A program made the translations under genes and the position numbers. A stretch of DNA of 64,000 bases from NCBI GenBank assembly GCA_028023455.1, contig JAQFVV010012398.1:4612682-4676681 (forward strand). Direction: 5' to 3'. The notes below the pieces were generated by a model. It saw only the letters and a list, made by a program, of their open reading frames with translations, ran no database searches and was not told the origin of the DNA. Below, piece by piece: positions 21,243 through 33,079 of this stretch. Position 1 is the first letter of the stretch, and each line of letters begins with the position of its first letter. This DNA is from Epiperipatus broadwayi. Lineage: Eukaryota; Onychophora; Udeonychophora; Euonychophora; Peripatidae.

Positions 21243-22015
21243 AAAAATTGAATAATTCTAGTGGTGTAGCTTTGTTTCAGAAAGGTCAATTCTATAAAGA
21301 TTATTTGAGTGCTGGATACTCTAATAAATTTGTTAAAAGTATTTTATTTAATAGTAATATTTGTAAGGATGTAAAGGATAAAGAAAAATATGATTTTATT
21401 TCTTTGCCATTTAATTTGTCTTCTTATAAAATTGTAGGTAGGAATAGAAATTTGTTTGGAAATAAAAAAATTGCTTGGAAAAGGGATATTATATTGACTA
21501 ATTTATTAAATAATACAAAGGAAATTTTTGATAAGAGGACTATTCCTGGTGTATATTTTATCCCTTGTTTTTTTTTTTATAAGAAGGTCTACATAGGTCA
21601 GAGTAGTTTGCATTTAAATAAAAGAATAAAGGTTCATAAATATAGAGTTAGAAATAGATATTTTAATTTAGTTTTGTATGTCCATGAAAAAGATACAGAC
21701 CACCCTATTAATTTTGATGGAGATTAGGTTGTCTTCTTTGAGAGAAATGAAATCAAAAGAAGAATTAAAGAATCTTTGTTATTGAAAATTTATTATTCTG
21801 AAGCAATTAACTTATTTGAGAGTTCTTTTAATATTAAGGGTGGATGGAAAGTAAATGGATTTGTAGGTAATGTTTAATATTATATATATATGGTGTAATT
21901 TTTGTAGTTCTTACACTTGAGAAGTCTGCTTGTAGCAGTGAAACCTTTGGTTGTGTTTTATTATTATTTCTTGGCTAGTCTGTTTGAATTTTGGATTTGG
22001 AGTAATTTTAATTAT
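21243..22015 (+). pseudogene. PLE family B fragment: end of RT region plus GIY-YIG endonuclease
   Basis: A single plus-strand 5'-truncated PLE copy. The frame up to 21727 starts within the thumb/linker part downstream of the polymerase core (KLNNSSGVALFQKGQFYKDY). It runs through an IAWKRDI segment to the GIY-YIG endonuclease: GVYFIPC, then VYIGQSS, then KRIKVHK. A TAG after INFDGD breaks it before VVFFERNE. The second Cys of the PLE-type CCHH finger is lost (PCFFFYKK where family members have PCLFCKK). The 3' UTR follows with the cttgagaagtctgcttgtagcagtgaaac motif near 21915-21944. Unlike the other PLE loci with coding sequence, I find no inverted arm upstream. Confidence 0.85.
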
Positions 22016-22384
22016 ATAGATATATATATTAAAAACTATTGTACACTTACAGTACAGTAAACAATATTTACTGTATTGTAATCAAAGCTTATCAACAAAA
22101 TGGGAGTTATTATCTGTGAATATGGTATACACACAAGGGGCTTGGAACAAAATATATACCACAGCTTCATTGTAATTAAAACTAATAATCATAGTAGGAC
22201 TTGAAAAAGTTACAATCATAATTTTTTTTTTTTACATAAGATTAAACAAAATAAATAAACCTTTGGTTAGTATAATTTTATATTATGAATTTAGGCTATG
22301 TTAAATGATTTATATATATATAAATAGTTTTATGTAATTCTAAGGAAGTATTTAATTTGCTTATACTGAATGTTTCTTATATAT
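22016..22384. other. Non-coding spacer
   Basis: AT-rich with (TA)n patches. Nothing recognisable. Confidence 0.55.
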
Positions 22385-23046
22385 GTAATTAGAGGGATTT
22401 GAACTCAGGATTCTTCAGTCTATTCATCCATTCCATCTCAAGCAACAGATACATGTGGCCACACACATATGAAAAAATACATGATCCCAATACACATATT
22501 TCATGCAGAAACAGCACTCATCAGTTGAATCAGATCATAATCTCCCACACATATATACAATCAATAGTCATTTTATATTAAGATAGAAATTCCTCAAACT
22601 TTAAACGGCTTCAATCTTTTCATTCTCCCAGCTATTCAACCATCCATTTCATTGAAAAACAGATGATGGAATTCTCGAAGTTCTTATTGAATTTAATATT
22701 ATAGTCATATGTAATGTCTATATGGGTATGACTACAACATCAAATCCAATAAGGACTTTGAGCATTCCATCATTAGATTTTAATGAATTGGATGATTGAA
22801 TAATTGGAACAGTGAGAAAATTGAAGCCTATCCATTAAAGTTTATGGAATTGCTATCCTAATATAATCCAAACATTGACTGTATATATGTGAAAAAGATT
22901 ATGATCTGGTCCAACTGATGAGTGCTGGTTCTGCACAAAATACATATATTGGGGATCATGTATCTTTTTCACATGTGTATTGGTCATGTATATGTTTGAG
23001 ATGGAATGGAGGATGAATAGACTAAAATCCAAATCCCTCTAATTAC
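22385..23046. mobile_element. 662 bp palindromic (foldback) element
   Basis: The first half reads, block by block, as an imperfect reverse complement of the second half. Paired blocks include gtaattagagggattt with aaatccctctaattac at the ends, cagtctattcatcc, catgatcccaata, cagcactcatcagttg, agatcataatct and attcaaccatccatt toward a centre near 22715. The arms run almost to the centre, as in foldback or hairpin-type MITEs. No ORF of interest. The plus and minus transcripts would both fold into one long hairpin. Confidence 0.8.
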
Positions 23047-23410
23047 TTATTACACTGTACAGGCTTATACACACCTGCACATATATAATGTAATATATAA
23101 GGGATTCGAACTCAGGCTTTCACACGATGGTCATGTGTATCAGTTGTTTGAGATGGAATGGAGGATGAATAGACTAAAATCCAAAATCCCTCTAATTACT
23201 TATTACACTGTACAGGCTTATACACACCTGCACATATATAATGTAATATATAAGAGATTCGAACTCAGCTTTCACACGACCCTCAGCTGAAATGGAGAGC
23301 TGAGGGTCATGTGAAAGTCTGAGTTCGAATCTCTAATTACTTAAATAGTTGTATAGATAGATTGGATAGCTCAAGGAAGCTTGAAAGTATGGGTTCAAGT
23401 CTCCTATAAT
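23047..23410. repeat. Tandem partial duplication and short hairpin with tRNA-like T-arm sequence
   Basis: A segment containing acttattacactgtacaggc and cacctgcacatatataatg occurs twice with a period of about 153 bp (from about 23045 and 23198), carrying a copy of the foldback terminus between. At 23252-23335 an inverted repeat pairs agagattcgaactcag...ctcagct with agctgaggg...ctgagttcgaatctct. The ctgagttcgaatctc sequence resembles a tRNA T-arm/box B. A second box-B-like gggttcaagtctcc lies near 23392. This looks like an old tRNA-derived repeat in inverted copies. Confidence 0.65.
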
Positions 23411-25060
23411 TAAATAAATCGTTTTAGTAAATATTTTGGGTTGTTATAAAATACATTGCTAAAATTTATTTTCACAAGCCATTGTACCATACAAATTTGA
23501 AAAAATATTTACTTTAAATGATTATCTGTTCATGGGATGAATCTTATTAACCGATAGATATTTAATAAAGATGGAAAATATTTATTTTACTGCCCATTAA
23601 AATTAGATTTAAGAACGACAATTGTTAAATGTTTATTTTGGAGTGTATCTTTATTCGAACGACTAGAGAAAAGATTGGAAACTTTTGCGATTTAGATTTG
23701 AAAATGAATGAAAAAAATAAATTGGCATAAAATTAACAATATAAAAATGATAAAAAGAAATTTGAGTAGAGAAAATGGATTTTTTTAATAGTGGCCAACT
23801 TAATACTTGACAAAATAATTTTAGGCAGATAACTAATGATGGTGAATCAACATTTTATTGATATTTTTTTAGTACTAAATGATGAATGAACAAGTTATAA
23901 CTAGTTTTTTTTTGTATTTTAATAAATTGATGTTTGAGACTTGCTAGCCTAACAGTTCATTTGCTAAAACTTATCACAAAAGCTTATTATAAATATTTAT
24001 TAAAGAAATAATATATATATTTAAAAAATATTGGTAATGGTATATCGGTGGCGCATTTCCTATAGCAATAGATAAAATTTTCATTTTAACTAATTTTAAC
24101 ATTTAAACGGTATTCGTTTTTAATTTTCAAATGCCTAATTCAGTGTAAAGGTAATATTTCTTTCTCAGTGATTTGTACCATTTTATAACTTTCGCATCAT
24201 CGAACATAATACTTTAAAAAGAATTTGTCTAAAGCAATCATTTTTCACTTAAGCTCTCTTCTCTTTCTTTTTTTAGAAAAAATTCTGACAAAAAAAAAAT
24301 ACTTTTTAAAATCTCAATATCGGAGAAATCCGGAGAGTCGATGAATAGCAGGAGGTTCTGATTGATAATTAACAACTAGCTTTAGTTAAAACCAAATCAA
24401 ATTAAGTTTTAATTTGTTTTTATGTATGTGTTTATATTTTTAAATTATATATATTTTATAAGCAAACTATTACTTTATTTTTATTGAAATAGATAGAAAA
24501 TTATTTTTAAAAAGAATTATATTCTTTGCCAGAAGCCAATGTCTAATTGATCATCATCGTTGGTAGGAGTTGATGGCCATTCACTTTATAAAATTTAATC
24601 TAGCAGTTTATATTTAGAGTTATGTCATAAATTTTTATAACATTATTAAATTATGTTTGATGCATCATCACAAAATAAGAAATCCCTTATAGCCATAAGA
24701 ATGGAAAGAAAAAACGTAGAATGTATTTATATAAGAAGCAAAATCATTCTCCACCCACTCAAAACTAGATAATTAAAGACAAAGATATATACATATATGA
24801 CAAAGGCTAGGATATCTATAGAATTAATTTTACATTTTCAAAAGTTGAGGACTAATATCTTTGAGAACTTTAATACGATAGTGAATTGAATAAAGAAGCA
24901 CATTGATATTTACAATGATTCCATAGACTTTTATTAAAGTTCATGTCTTAATTTCAGAAATTATAATTAAATACAACCTGAATCAAATTCATGTAGTTTT
25001 GCATTATATACATTATAGAAAGACAAGAAGGTGTCAGAAATAAGCAGATAGACAAATATA
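23411..25060. other. Non-coding region
   Basis: AT-rich, no ORF with a domain and no recognisable element. Confidence 0.6.
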
Positions 25061-25062
25061 GG

Positions 25063-25430
<368 letters not shown>

Positions 25431-25687
25431 ATGGATAGAGAAACAGAGAGATGGACACACGAACAAATAAATAGACAGTTACAGAAGCATATATAGGCCA
25501 GTGCAAGAAAAAAAAATCCAGCATTTTTCATTGATTAGAGGAACATTAAAGAAAAGTCCTTATATCTACTTATTGTGAATCTTTTATGAGCTTTTGTTTT
25601 TGTTTATTCTCTGTGAATATGATTATTTTGAATAATAAATTGACAAATTAAGTTCAATATTTGAAAAGCAATTGCAATCTTTCTTGG

Positions 25688-25800
25688 AAATTTACAGCAG
25701 TTAAAACAGGCAAAACTCACTATATATATTGCCACACACAGCAAGCTAGAGTAATCAATGGACGTCATGTGATGTTTATTGGCTTAAATTTACAGCAGTT
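25688..25800 (+). mobile_element. Truncated MITE end between 15 bp direct repeats
   Basis: Positions about 25701-25760 match the inverted terminus of the MITE at 50417-50602 (gttaaaacaggcaaaactc, cacacacagcaagct, agtaatcaatgga). Only one end is present. The sequence aaatttacagcagtt occurs immediately before (25688-25702) and after (25786-25800), flanking an insert of only about 83 bp. It may be a target duplication around a truncated copy, or a deletion product. Confidence 0.65.
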
Positions 25801-26525
25801 TGTAAAAAATTTCAAGCTTTTTCTGGATTTGAATTCAAATTGTAAAGTAAGATATCTTCACATATATACTTAGCACAAAGTTTCAAAAATATTAGCAACA
25901 TATTGATTTCTATATGTAATATCACTTCTCATAATTATAAAGTTTTTTTTATTCTTTCACATTGGAAGATGCAAACTTTTGCATGTCGTTAAGATCCTGA
26001 TGGTATATACTCTTAAACAAAAATAACCTAATAAATGCCTTATGATCATCTGATTTCATTTTACTTTATTTTATTTTTTTGATAGCAACAGACATCCATA
26101 AACTGTTAAGCAAAATTTTTCTATTTATAATCTATAATAGTAAAAAGAGAGAATATGAAGATTACGCATTTTGTTAATATAACATTAGCAACTGAATTTA
26201 AATTATAAACCTAATAATACGGACTATTTTTATTATCAAAAAAATAATCTTAAGCAAAAGAATTGAAGCTTTAAAGGAAGTCGTATTTGTAGGAGTTCTG
26301 AAATTGATCGATGAAATAACTATAAAATATTCGCAATCAATTAAAACAATAAAAGATCAAATACTTTGTGCTGATCAATTAATAGTTAATAGGTCATTAG
26401 TTAACATTAATGTATTTTAGGTAGTTGTGGAGGGACTATACTGCCATCATCAGATGGCGCTCAACACCATCAACAACTGTCCCCAAGCCTGCAAGTGATA
26501 AATTTATATATGAAAGTGGCTCAAA
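25801..26525. other. Non-coding region
   Basis: AT-rich. One GC-richer patch near 26430-26490 (catcatcagatggcgctc) has no clear identity. Confidence 0.5.
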
Positions 26526-26529
26526 ATTG

Positions 26530-26830
26530 ACAAATAAAATGCCTGAGGCAATATACATCCAAGAAATGCATCAAAAGTACAAATTATAAAAAAAAGAAAA
26601 TTCTATAAAATTCAACTTAAAAAAAAAAAATGCCATGAGAATACGAGAAAGCCTACCCCCCCCTCCAAATCAAAATTTCTTCATTTAAATCGAAAAATAA
26701 AAATGACTGAAGATATATATATCCAAGAAATACATGGAAAGTATAAATTATAAAAAAAAACAAGAAAATGCTATAAATTCCTATAATAATTCAAATTTAA
26801 AAAATAAAGAAGTCTGCGCTAATCCACAAA
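26530..26830 (+). repeat. Diverged tandem duplication of about 165 bp
   Basis: Two blocks, each with atacatccaagaaatgcat-like, aagtacaaattataaaaaaaa and aaaattctataaa-like segments (about 26550-26625 and 26715-26790), repeat in the same order. The 61-codon frame at 26734 is not supported as a gene. Confidence 0.6.
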
Positions 26831-26899
26831 AAAGCATGACGGATAAAGAGCGGGAAATCCAAAAACATCAAATTATTTATCTTTCACCATTTGCAAATA

Positions 26900-28320
26900 T
26901 GAATTGGCAAATTAAGTAGCTTTCTATATTTGCAAATGATCAGATTTGAAAGCAATGGTTGTATAAGCTAAAAAGAATATTACTGGTTTGAAATTATGGC
27001 ATCTCATCCAAAGTAAGTCAAATTTAAAACCTATCCCTCCCCCAATGAAGAATTTCTATCCAAAAATAACTGAAATGGACAAATTAAATCAAACAAATAC
27101 TTCTAAAATACAAATAAAAAATTCTAGTGACATCTATTATAAACTTGATTAATCAATGATTATAGATAGTAAAGCACTTTAATTCCCATTCTGAAATCAG
27201 TTTTTGTCTTCAAAACTAGCATCAATGCACTTATGCATCCAACAATATTGTATTTTTATAACCAAGTTAACAGGCTGAAATTTTAAAAAAATTCTAAGGT
27301 TTTGAATTAAACCCAATCTGCATGTATAGTTATGTATATATGTTTGACTGATCATTAATTATATATTTTAGCAATATCAGTTTTTTCATAACTATAGCAT
27401 CTGTTTTCTCTGGTTAGTAGTATTAATACTAATGTAACATCACTTAAATCTTTAGCTTACTTTACTTAGTGCCATCGACTTTATACTTGACTAATCAATA
27501 ATTACAAGATGGTAATGATTATAGAAGATGTAAATAGTAACAATACTATTATTAATATTTATTATGATTATTAGATGGAATACTGCCAAACAAACAAAGA
27601 CCTCTGATAATCTTATAAATAAGTTTTTCTCCATAATAATCTATTATTTAATTGATTTATTTTGATGACCAAAGATAAATTCATTATAGATTTTTTATCC
27701 ATTTTATTATTACCCATTATTTTTTTCATTAATCTTTGCAAAATTATATATATATATTTTAAGCAATTAGATTTCTCATGATATATTATTAAAATGGATG
27801 ATTTGAACTTTGGTTATTTATGTTTACAGTAAAAATTTAGATATATGTCTGATCAAACCAATAAGCATCACATGATCACCATTTCTTATGCTTGCTTATA
27901 ACTGTTTTGGCTGCTTTAATGATTTTTTTTATCGCGCATAGTCTTTGCTGTTTCTATAATTCAAAAACATCAATCATTCTTGTCAGTGTCAAAGGGTTAC
28001 ATGAAACATCATAACTAGAGCAATTCTGATTTTCATTTTTATACGTTTATTTTTTAAAAAAGTCTTTTCCAGATTTTTCATCACACATCTAATCTATAAG
28101 AAAAGTCTTGATTATGATGTTGGATAAATAATCAAATGAAATTTAAATTGCCAACCATTTCCTGCTTTCCTCATCAATTTTGATGTTAGAAGCTGACTTA
28201 TAAAATTTATAATCTAAAATTTTTATATTTACCTGTAATCCCATCTTTTTATTAACTTTTCTTTAACTTTCCTAATAAGTCTTGAATTACCATAAAGATA
28301 AGATCATTAATATACATCCA
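26900..28320. other. Non-coding region with one dispersed-repeat trace
   Basis: Near 27865-27905 the sequence catcacatgatcaccatttc followed by ttatgcttgcttataactg resembles 50375-50420 just left of the MITE. It may belong to the same repeat family or a shared target. Nothing else is recognisable. Confidence 0.5.
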
Positions 28321-28324
28321 CAGA

Positions 28325-28755
28325 GTAGTGCCACCCAGTTCAAGTCACAGTAATCAATGAATGCTAAAAGAATTGATGCATAAAATTCCTATCTAGTGCC
28401 TACTCACCCAATATCCCCAGACTAATTTATAACTTGTTGATTTTATCAGTGAGACAACAAAATGTATAGATATAGGCGTGGGTTCAGATCTCTATGACCT
28501 TGGATTGAAAACATTATTATGTTTTCATCTTGGACTCTTAGCTTTATAGTTAACTAAATAGGTAAAAGGTGGCTGCTGGAGAGTTGCATTAGAAGATCTA
28601 GGTAAGGTGCTCTCAGATCAAAGGCTCCTCACTGATGAAATCCACAAGCTAGAAACTAGTCTGGGAATAGTAGATGAGTAGGCACTAGATAGGGATTTTA
28701 TGCACAAACCTTCTAGCATTCATTGATTACTATGGCTTGCCCTGTGTAATATTAC
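28325..28755. mobile_element. Foldback element related to the 50.4 kb MITE
   Basis: The left part (agtaatcaatgaatgc...ataaaattcctatctagtg, cctactcacccaatatcccc) is the approximate reverse complement of the right part (ggaatagtagatgagtagg, cactagatagggattttatg, gcattcattgattact). The internal portion matches 815-1045. Together with 50417-50602 and 25701-25760 this defines one family with agtaatcaatg-type termini and no coding capacity. Confidence 0.7.
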
Positions 28756-30030
28756 TGTATGGAGAATTGCTATTGTGTTTTTATAACAAAAAAAAGTTCT
28801 AAGACACACATTTTAAAATAAAGTTCTATAATTTATCTTGGTTAATAAAATCAAAGGTGTTATTGTAATCAATAAAGCACATATATACTTTTTTCTGCTA
28901 TCTTTTATATTTTTAATGTATTCATAATAATTATTATTGATATTAGTTAAATGAGAATTAAAAAACATTTTGTAAAAAATATTTGACAATAATAATGATG
29001 ATGATGATGATGATACTAGTAAATAATAGTTAATAAAAAGTTTTAAATTAATAAAATATTAAATTGAAAGATTAAAGAATTAAGTTTTATACATTAATAT
29101 ATAGATAAATTTAACAGAAATTTAATAAATAAAAAATAAACAATAATAAAATGTTAACAGATTAATAAAAAATTATAAGTTTATTAAGTTAGTTTTACAT
29201 TATTATTATTATAATAATATCACTTAGTATATGACAAATTAAACTACATGAATAAATTGGTTAAGATTTTTTTAAAATTAAAAATCTTTATTGATAAATT
29301 GTATGCAAATATTAAAGTATATACAATGGAATAATTTTAAGTTACATAGGCAAATGTACACTGAAACTATAACATATAATGGTACAAGAAATATAATAAA
29401 TTATTTAACTCTGATAAATAATGCTCCAAATTTGAAGAGTATAACATTTTATATGGGCATACTTGATTTATTTATACATCTAATTTAAATTTTTTTCAAA
29501 GGTTAAGTTTTCATGAGATTCTAATGATGTTAAAAATTATTTCTCTAACATTATTTATTATTAAGTACTTACTAATGGCTATTGCTAATGTCTGTTGATG
29601 AAATATATACCAAAATTCATACTCAAATATTACACAACTATAATGACCAAACTGATTTTTTCCAATGCATTTAAGATATTGTTCATATATGGATGAGTCC
29701 AGATATTTACTTTCAAGAATAAAAACTCCTATGAAATGCTAATGATAACAAAGGTTTAAGTTATGAAAGCTCCTATTAAATGCTAATGATAACAAAAGTT
29801 TAAGTTATGAGGGAGCACAACTGAGATGGATCATAGATTAAAAGGTTATTTTTATAATTTTTCTGGGTAAAAATTTGTGAGAAACTAATTATTAACTACT
29901 GCCTTTTCAGGGTGTGTATTTAATATAAATATCATAGGTTATGCAAAAAGACTTAAATGTTTAATTGGTTATAATATTTATATTGTTTGGATAATCTATG
30001 TTTATATATTCATGTACTCTTATATATTTT
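28756..30030. other. Non-coding region with a short tandem duplication
   Basis: At about 29725-29818 a unit of roughly 53 bp containing ctcctatgaaatgctaatga and aggtttaagttatga occurs twice in tandem. The rest, including the frame at 29291-29488, shows no domain. Confidence 0.6.
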
Positions 30031-30034
30031 AGCT

Positions 30035-30110
30035 CTGAAGAAGACTTCTGGCCATTGAAACTGGAAAGTTGATCAAGTGAAAAATAAAGTTTAGCATTGC
30101 AAAAATGATT
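30035..30110 (+). repeat. Possible solo retroelement 3' end
   Basis: The string ctgaagaagacttctgg, then ccattgaaactgg, then aataaagtttagcattgc has the same order (CTGA-x-GA, hairpin, GAAAC, AATAAA) as PLE 3' ends in this window. No coding sequence precedes it, so this may be a heavily truncated PLE-type tail. Low certainty. Confidence 0.35.
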
Positions 30111-30880
30111 TAAAAAGATGATTTATTTATTTATTTTTCAATTATCCAAGATACGTAAGCAATTATAATTATAATTCCTCAATTATTTCTAAAATTCACT
30201 TGTACCTATGCCTCTTTCTTTTGCTGTAAAGCTCCATCTCTGCTATGTGATTTTCAGAAGTATCTTATTTATCACATGATTAAGAGATATGGAAGTTTAC
30301 ACTTTGTCATGAATCGTTTTATATATTTTTATTTCACTTATTCTTTTTTCTTGTCTGTATGTCTAGATAAATCTTGTACTTCAGTTTTCACCCACTTTTC
30401 AATTCTGATATAATTCAAACATTATATATATAAAATATGTATAATCATGAGTGTTTTGCCATTTGATAATATTTTAAAAAATAAAAATAAAATTTAAAAA
30501 TCGTTCAAAAGACACAATTTAGTTTTTTTTTTTTAGTTAATATAATTTATTTTAGATATGTACAATGAAAGTTATTTGTACATTTAGTATTATCTATTTA
30601 AGTAAAATAAAAGTTGAAATTGGAAGGAATAAAAATACATACAGAATGTTTATTCAGCTAAACAAAAAGAAATTATAAATGTAAGATTACAATCAGAGTA
30701 AAAATGTTCTACAAGATAATTAAAGATAGCTGAAATAATTTATAAAAAAAGATTTTGTAACTAAAAAGTAACAATAAATGTACAAGATTATCAACTTGTA
30801 TTTTGATAACAAAAGAAGATAAGAATATCAACACAAAAATCTAAAACTGACCAAAGTATAAAAAAAAGCAAATAACTTTG
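30111..30880. other. Non-coding region
   Basis: AT-rich; no supported features. Confidence 0.55.
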
Positions 30881-30988
30881 TCTTGCATTGGTGGTCGAGA
30901 GGTCAGCGCAACTGCCTTGCACTTGCAGGCAGTTGCCCGGGTTGTGGGTTTGCGTCCCAACCGATGCTATGACACTTAAAAAAAAAAA
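30881..30988 (+). repeat. tRNA-derived SINE
   Basis: About 100 bp with a box-A-like ggtggtcgagaggtcagc and a box-B-like gtgggtttgcgtccc, ending gatgctatgacactt plus poly-A. The same order is seen in the SINE at 59196 (tagccgagaggt, gggttcgcgtcc, gatgctatgaca). The box-A form GxCGAGAGGT and the cttgca anticodon-region sequence suggest a leucine- or serine-type tRNA ancestor, which is inferred. A clear target duplication is not visible. Confidence 0.8.
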
Positions 30989-31267
30989 CTTAGAGCATTG
31001 ATTTGTCTTTTTTCTTGGCTAGCAGTTTCTGTGGGTCCAGGCTGCAGAAAGCATCCTGGATTTCTCTTATGCTGATCTAAGTCATCATGCAGGAATGGAA
31101 CTGGAGTGTTTGCAGACATCTTTCACCATAAATAAGTCACTCCAAAATGCTTTTGAGTCTAGCCTTAGGATGGATCAGGAATAAGAAAATGGCAGAAATC
31201 AAAGTTAACTTACCAATGAGCTCTTTCATCCCAGAAATACATGTATGATACAATAATTAATCTACAT

Positions 31268-32880
31268 CAGTGCTTCTTAAACTTTTTCATTCATGATCCC
31301 TTTTTATCATCGAGATTTTTTTATGACCCTTGATATTAAATATAAAATAGATATAAAAATAAATATTCCCATAAATAATTTATTTCTTTGGTACACAATA
31401 TACATATGAAAATAAGTAGTTTTAGGATTTGTTTTAAGTATACAAAAATTAATAAAAAAAAATTACATTTTAATGAGAAAGATGTGCTTTTTTTTTTCTG
31501 CATAACAAATTAAATCTTAGTGAAATATTTGATATTGTTGGATGTAAAGCATCTTCAACCTTTTTTAGTGTTGAATGATATTTGGATTTAATATACTTTA
31601 AAGCTGGAAAAATCATTTCACAAAAGTATCTGGTGCTGAATGGCAGCACATTTAATGCCATTTCAGAAATTTTGGGAAATTCAGTCCTAGTTCCAATCCA
31701 GAATTCAGTCAAGAATTTTTATGGAAAGTCAAGTTTTAAGTTTGAGTCACTCAATAGCTCAGAAAATTCCTCTTGGGCTTTGTATGGCAGGTGATTAACT
31801 TCATTAATGTCAATCAAAAATGGTCTTTGAATCCAAGATAACTTTTTGAAATCTAAATTTGATATAAGGTATTTTCAAAACTGTGTTTCTAGGGTTTTCA
31901 AGTGATCTATAATAATTTTTGCAATTAAAGCTTTACAATAATTTTTTTCAATTATAAAATTGTCAATAGTTGAAAACATTTCCAATAAATCATTTTCCAC
32001 TCTATTTTTCCAAATATTGATCTTTTTAATACAATCTTCAATTTTATCATTTGAAGTAAAAATATTGCTATTTTTTCCTTGAAGAGACAAGTTAAGATTA
32101 TTTAGCTTCTCAAAAATATCAGACAAATAGCAGCTTTGATAGCCATAAGTCATTTTGAAAAAGAACAGCAAGATCAGATTTTTGTTCAGTTAAAAATACA
32201 ATAATTTATTTTTTTAATAACAATAATCTTCTTAAACTTCACTCTCTTGACATCCATCTTACATCTGTGGGTAATAATAAATTTTTGTATTCAGAGTCCA
32301 TATCTTTACAAAGATTTGAAAATAAATGGCTGTTAAGGGCACAGCTTTTAATAAATTTTATAATTTTGACAGCATCCTGAAACACATTGTTCAATTCCAT
32401 TGAGTAATTTTTTTCTACAAGGACCTCTCGATGGATCAGACAGTGTGTAAAAGTTACATGATTATTATTAGAAGCTTTAACAAATAATTTAAAATCAATA
32501 TTTTCATCAGTCATTGTTTTTGCACCATCTGTGCATACTCCAAAGCAATTATTTCCTTTCTAAACCTTTAGTTTTAAAAAGTGTATCTACTTTATTATAT
32601 ATGGCTTCCCCTCTTGTATATTCTTCCATAGAATGACAAAATAACAATTCTTTTTCAATGGTTTTTTTATAAATGTATCTGACATATATAGTAATTGAGC
32701 TATTTTTGAAATATCAGTTGTTTCATCCAACTGAATTGTAAATATTGGGCTTTCTTTAAGTCTAAATAAGTTACCAGAGTATAATGAAAAGAAGGGTGAT
32801 AGACTGTATCCATGAGAGACATTATCACTAGATTCATAGACTTTAATCTGGATGATTGAAGAAAATTTGGTTTATTAAGT
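31268..32880 (-). pseudogene. hAT-family transposase (ZBED5/SCAND3-like), decayed
   Basis: Plus-strand end cagtgcttcttaaacttttt resembles the common hAT terminal inverted repeat. Reading the minus strand from about 32790 down gives IQLDETTDIS (catalytic-core start), then CFGVCTDGAKTMTDEN, FTHCLIHREVLVEK and LLLPTDVRWMSRE. After a stop and frame changes come WIQRPFLIDINE and FWIGTRTEFPKISEMALNVL, then ALKYIKSKYHSTLKKVEDAL. The last two are the hAT dimerisation region that ends such proteins. The catalytic pieces are in order, but stops near 32235, 31870 and 31725 and frameshifts show it is dead. The zinc-finger N-terminus is not found, and the opposite inverted repeat is uncertain. Confidence 0.85.
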
Positions 32881-33079
32881 GTTAGATTTTTTTTATATAT
32901 GTTTGTAAAATTCTATTCTCATTTCATTTCTACACTTAGAAATCTCAACATGCTTACACTTGGAAGAGTCTGTAACTTAAAAACAACATAGTATGGGTGG
33001 GTGGGGGGATTATTAACTTAGATATTTTTTTGTAAATTAAGTTCCCTCCATAGTGACTTAACATTTGGATCACCACTAT

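Noticed and set aside
29291-29488. 65-codon ORF and similar small ORFs in the spacers (36935, 48545, 49362)
   Set aside because: AT-rich chance frames without domains, neighbours or repeat support.
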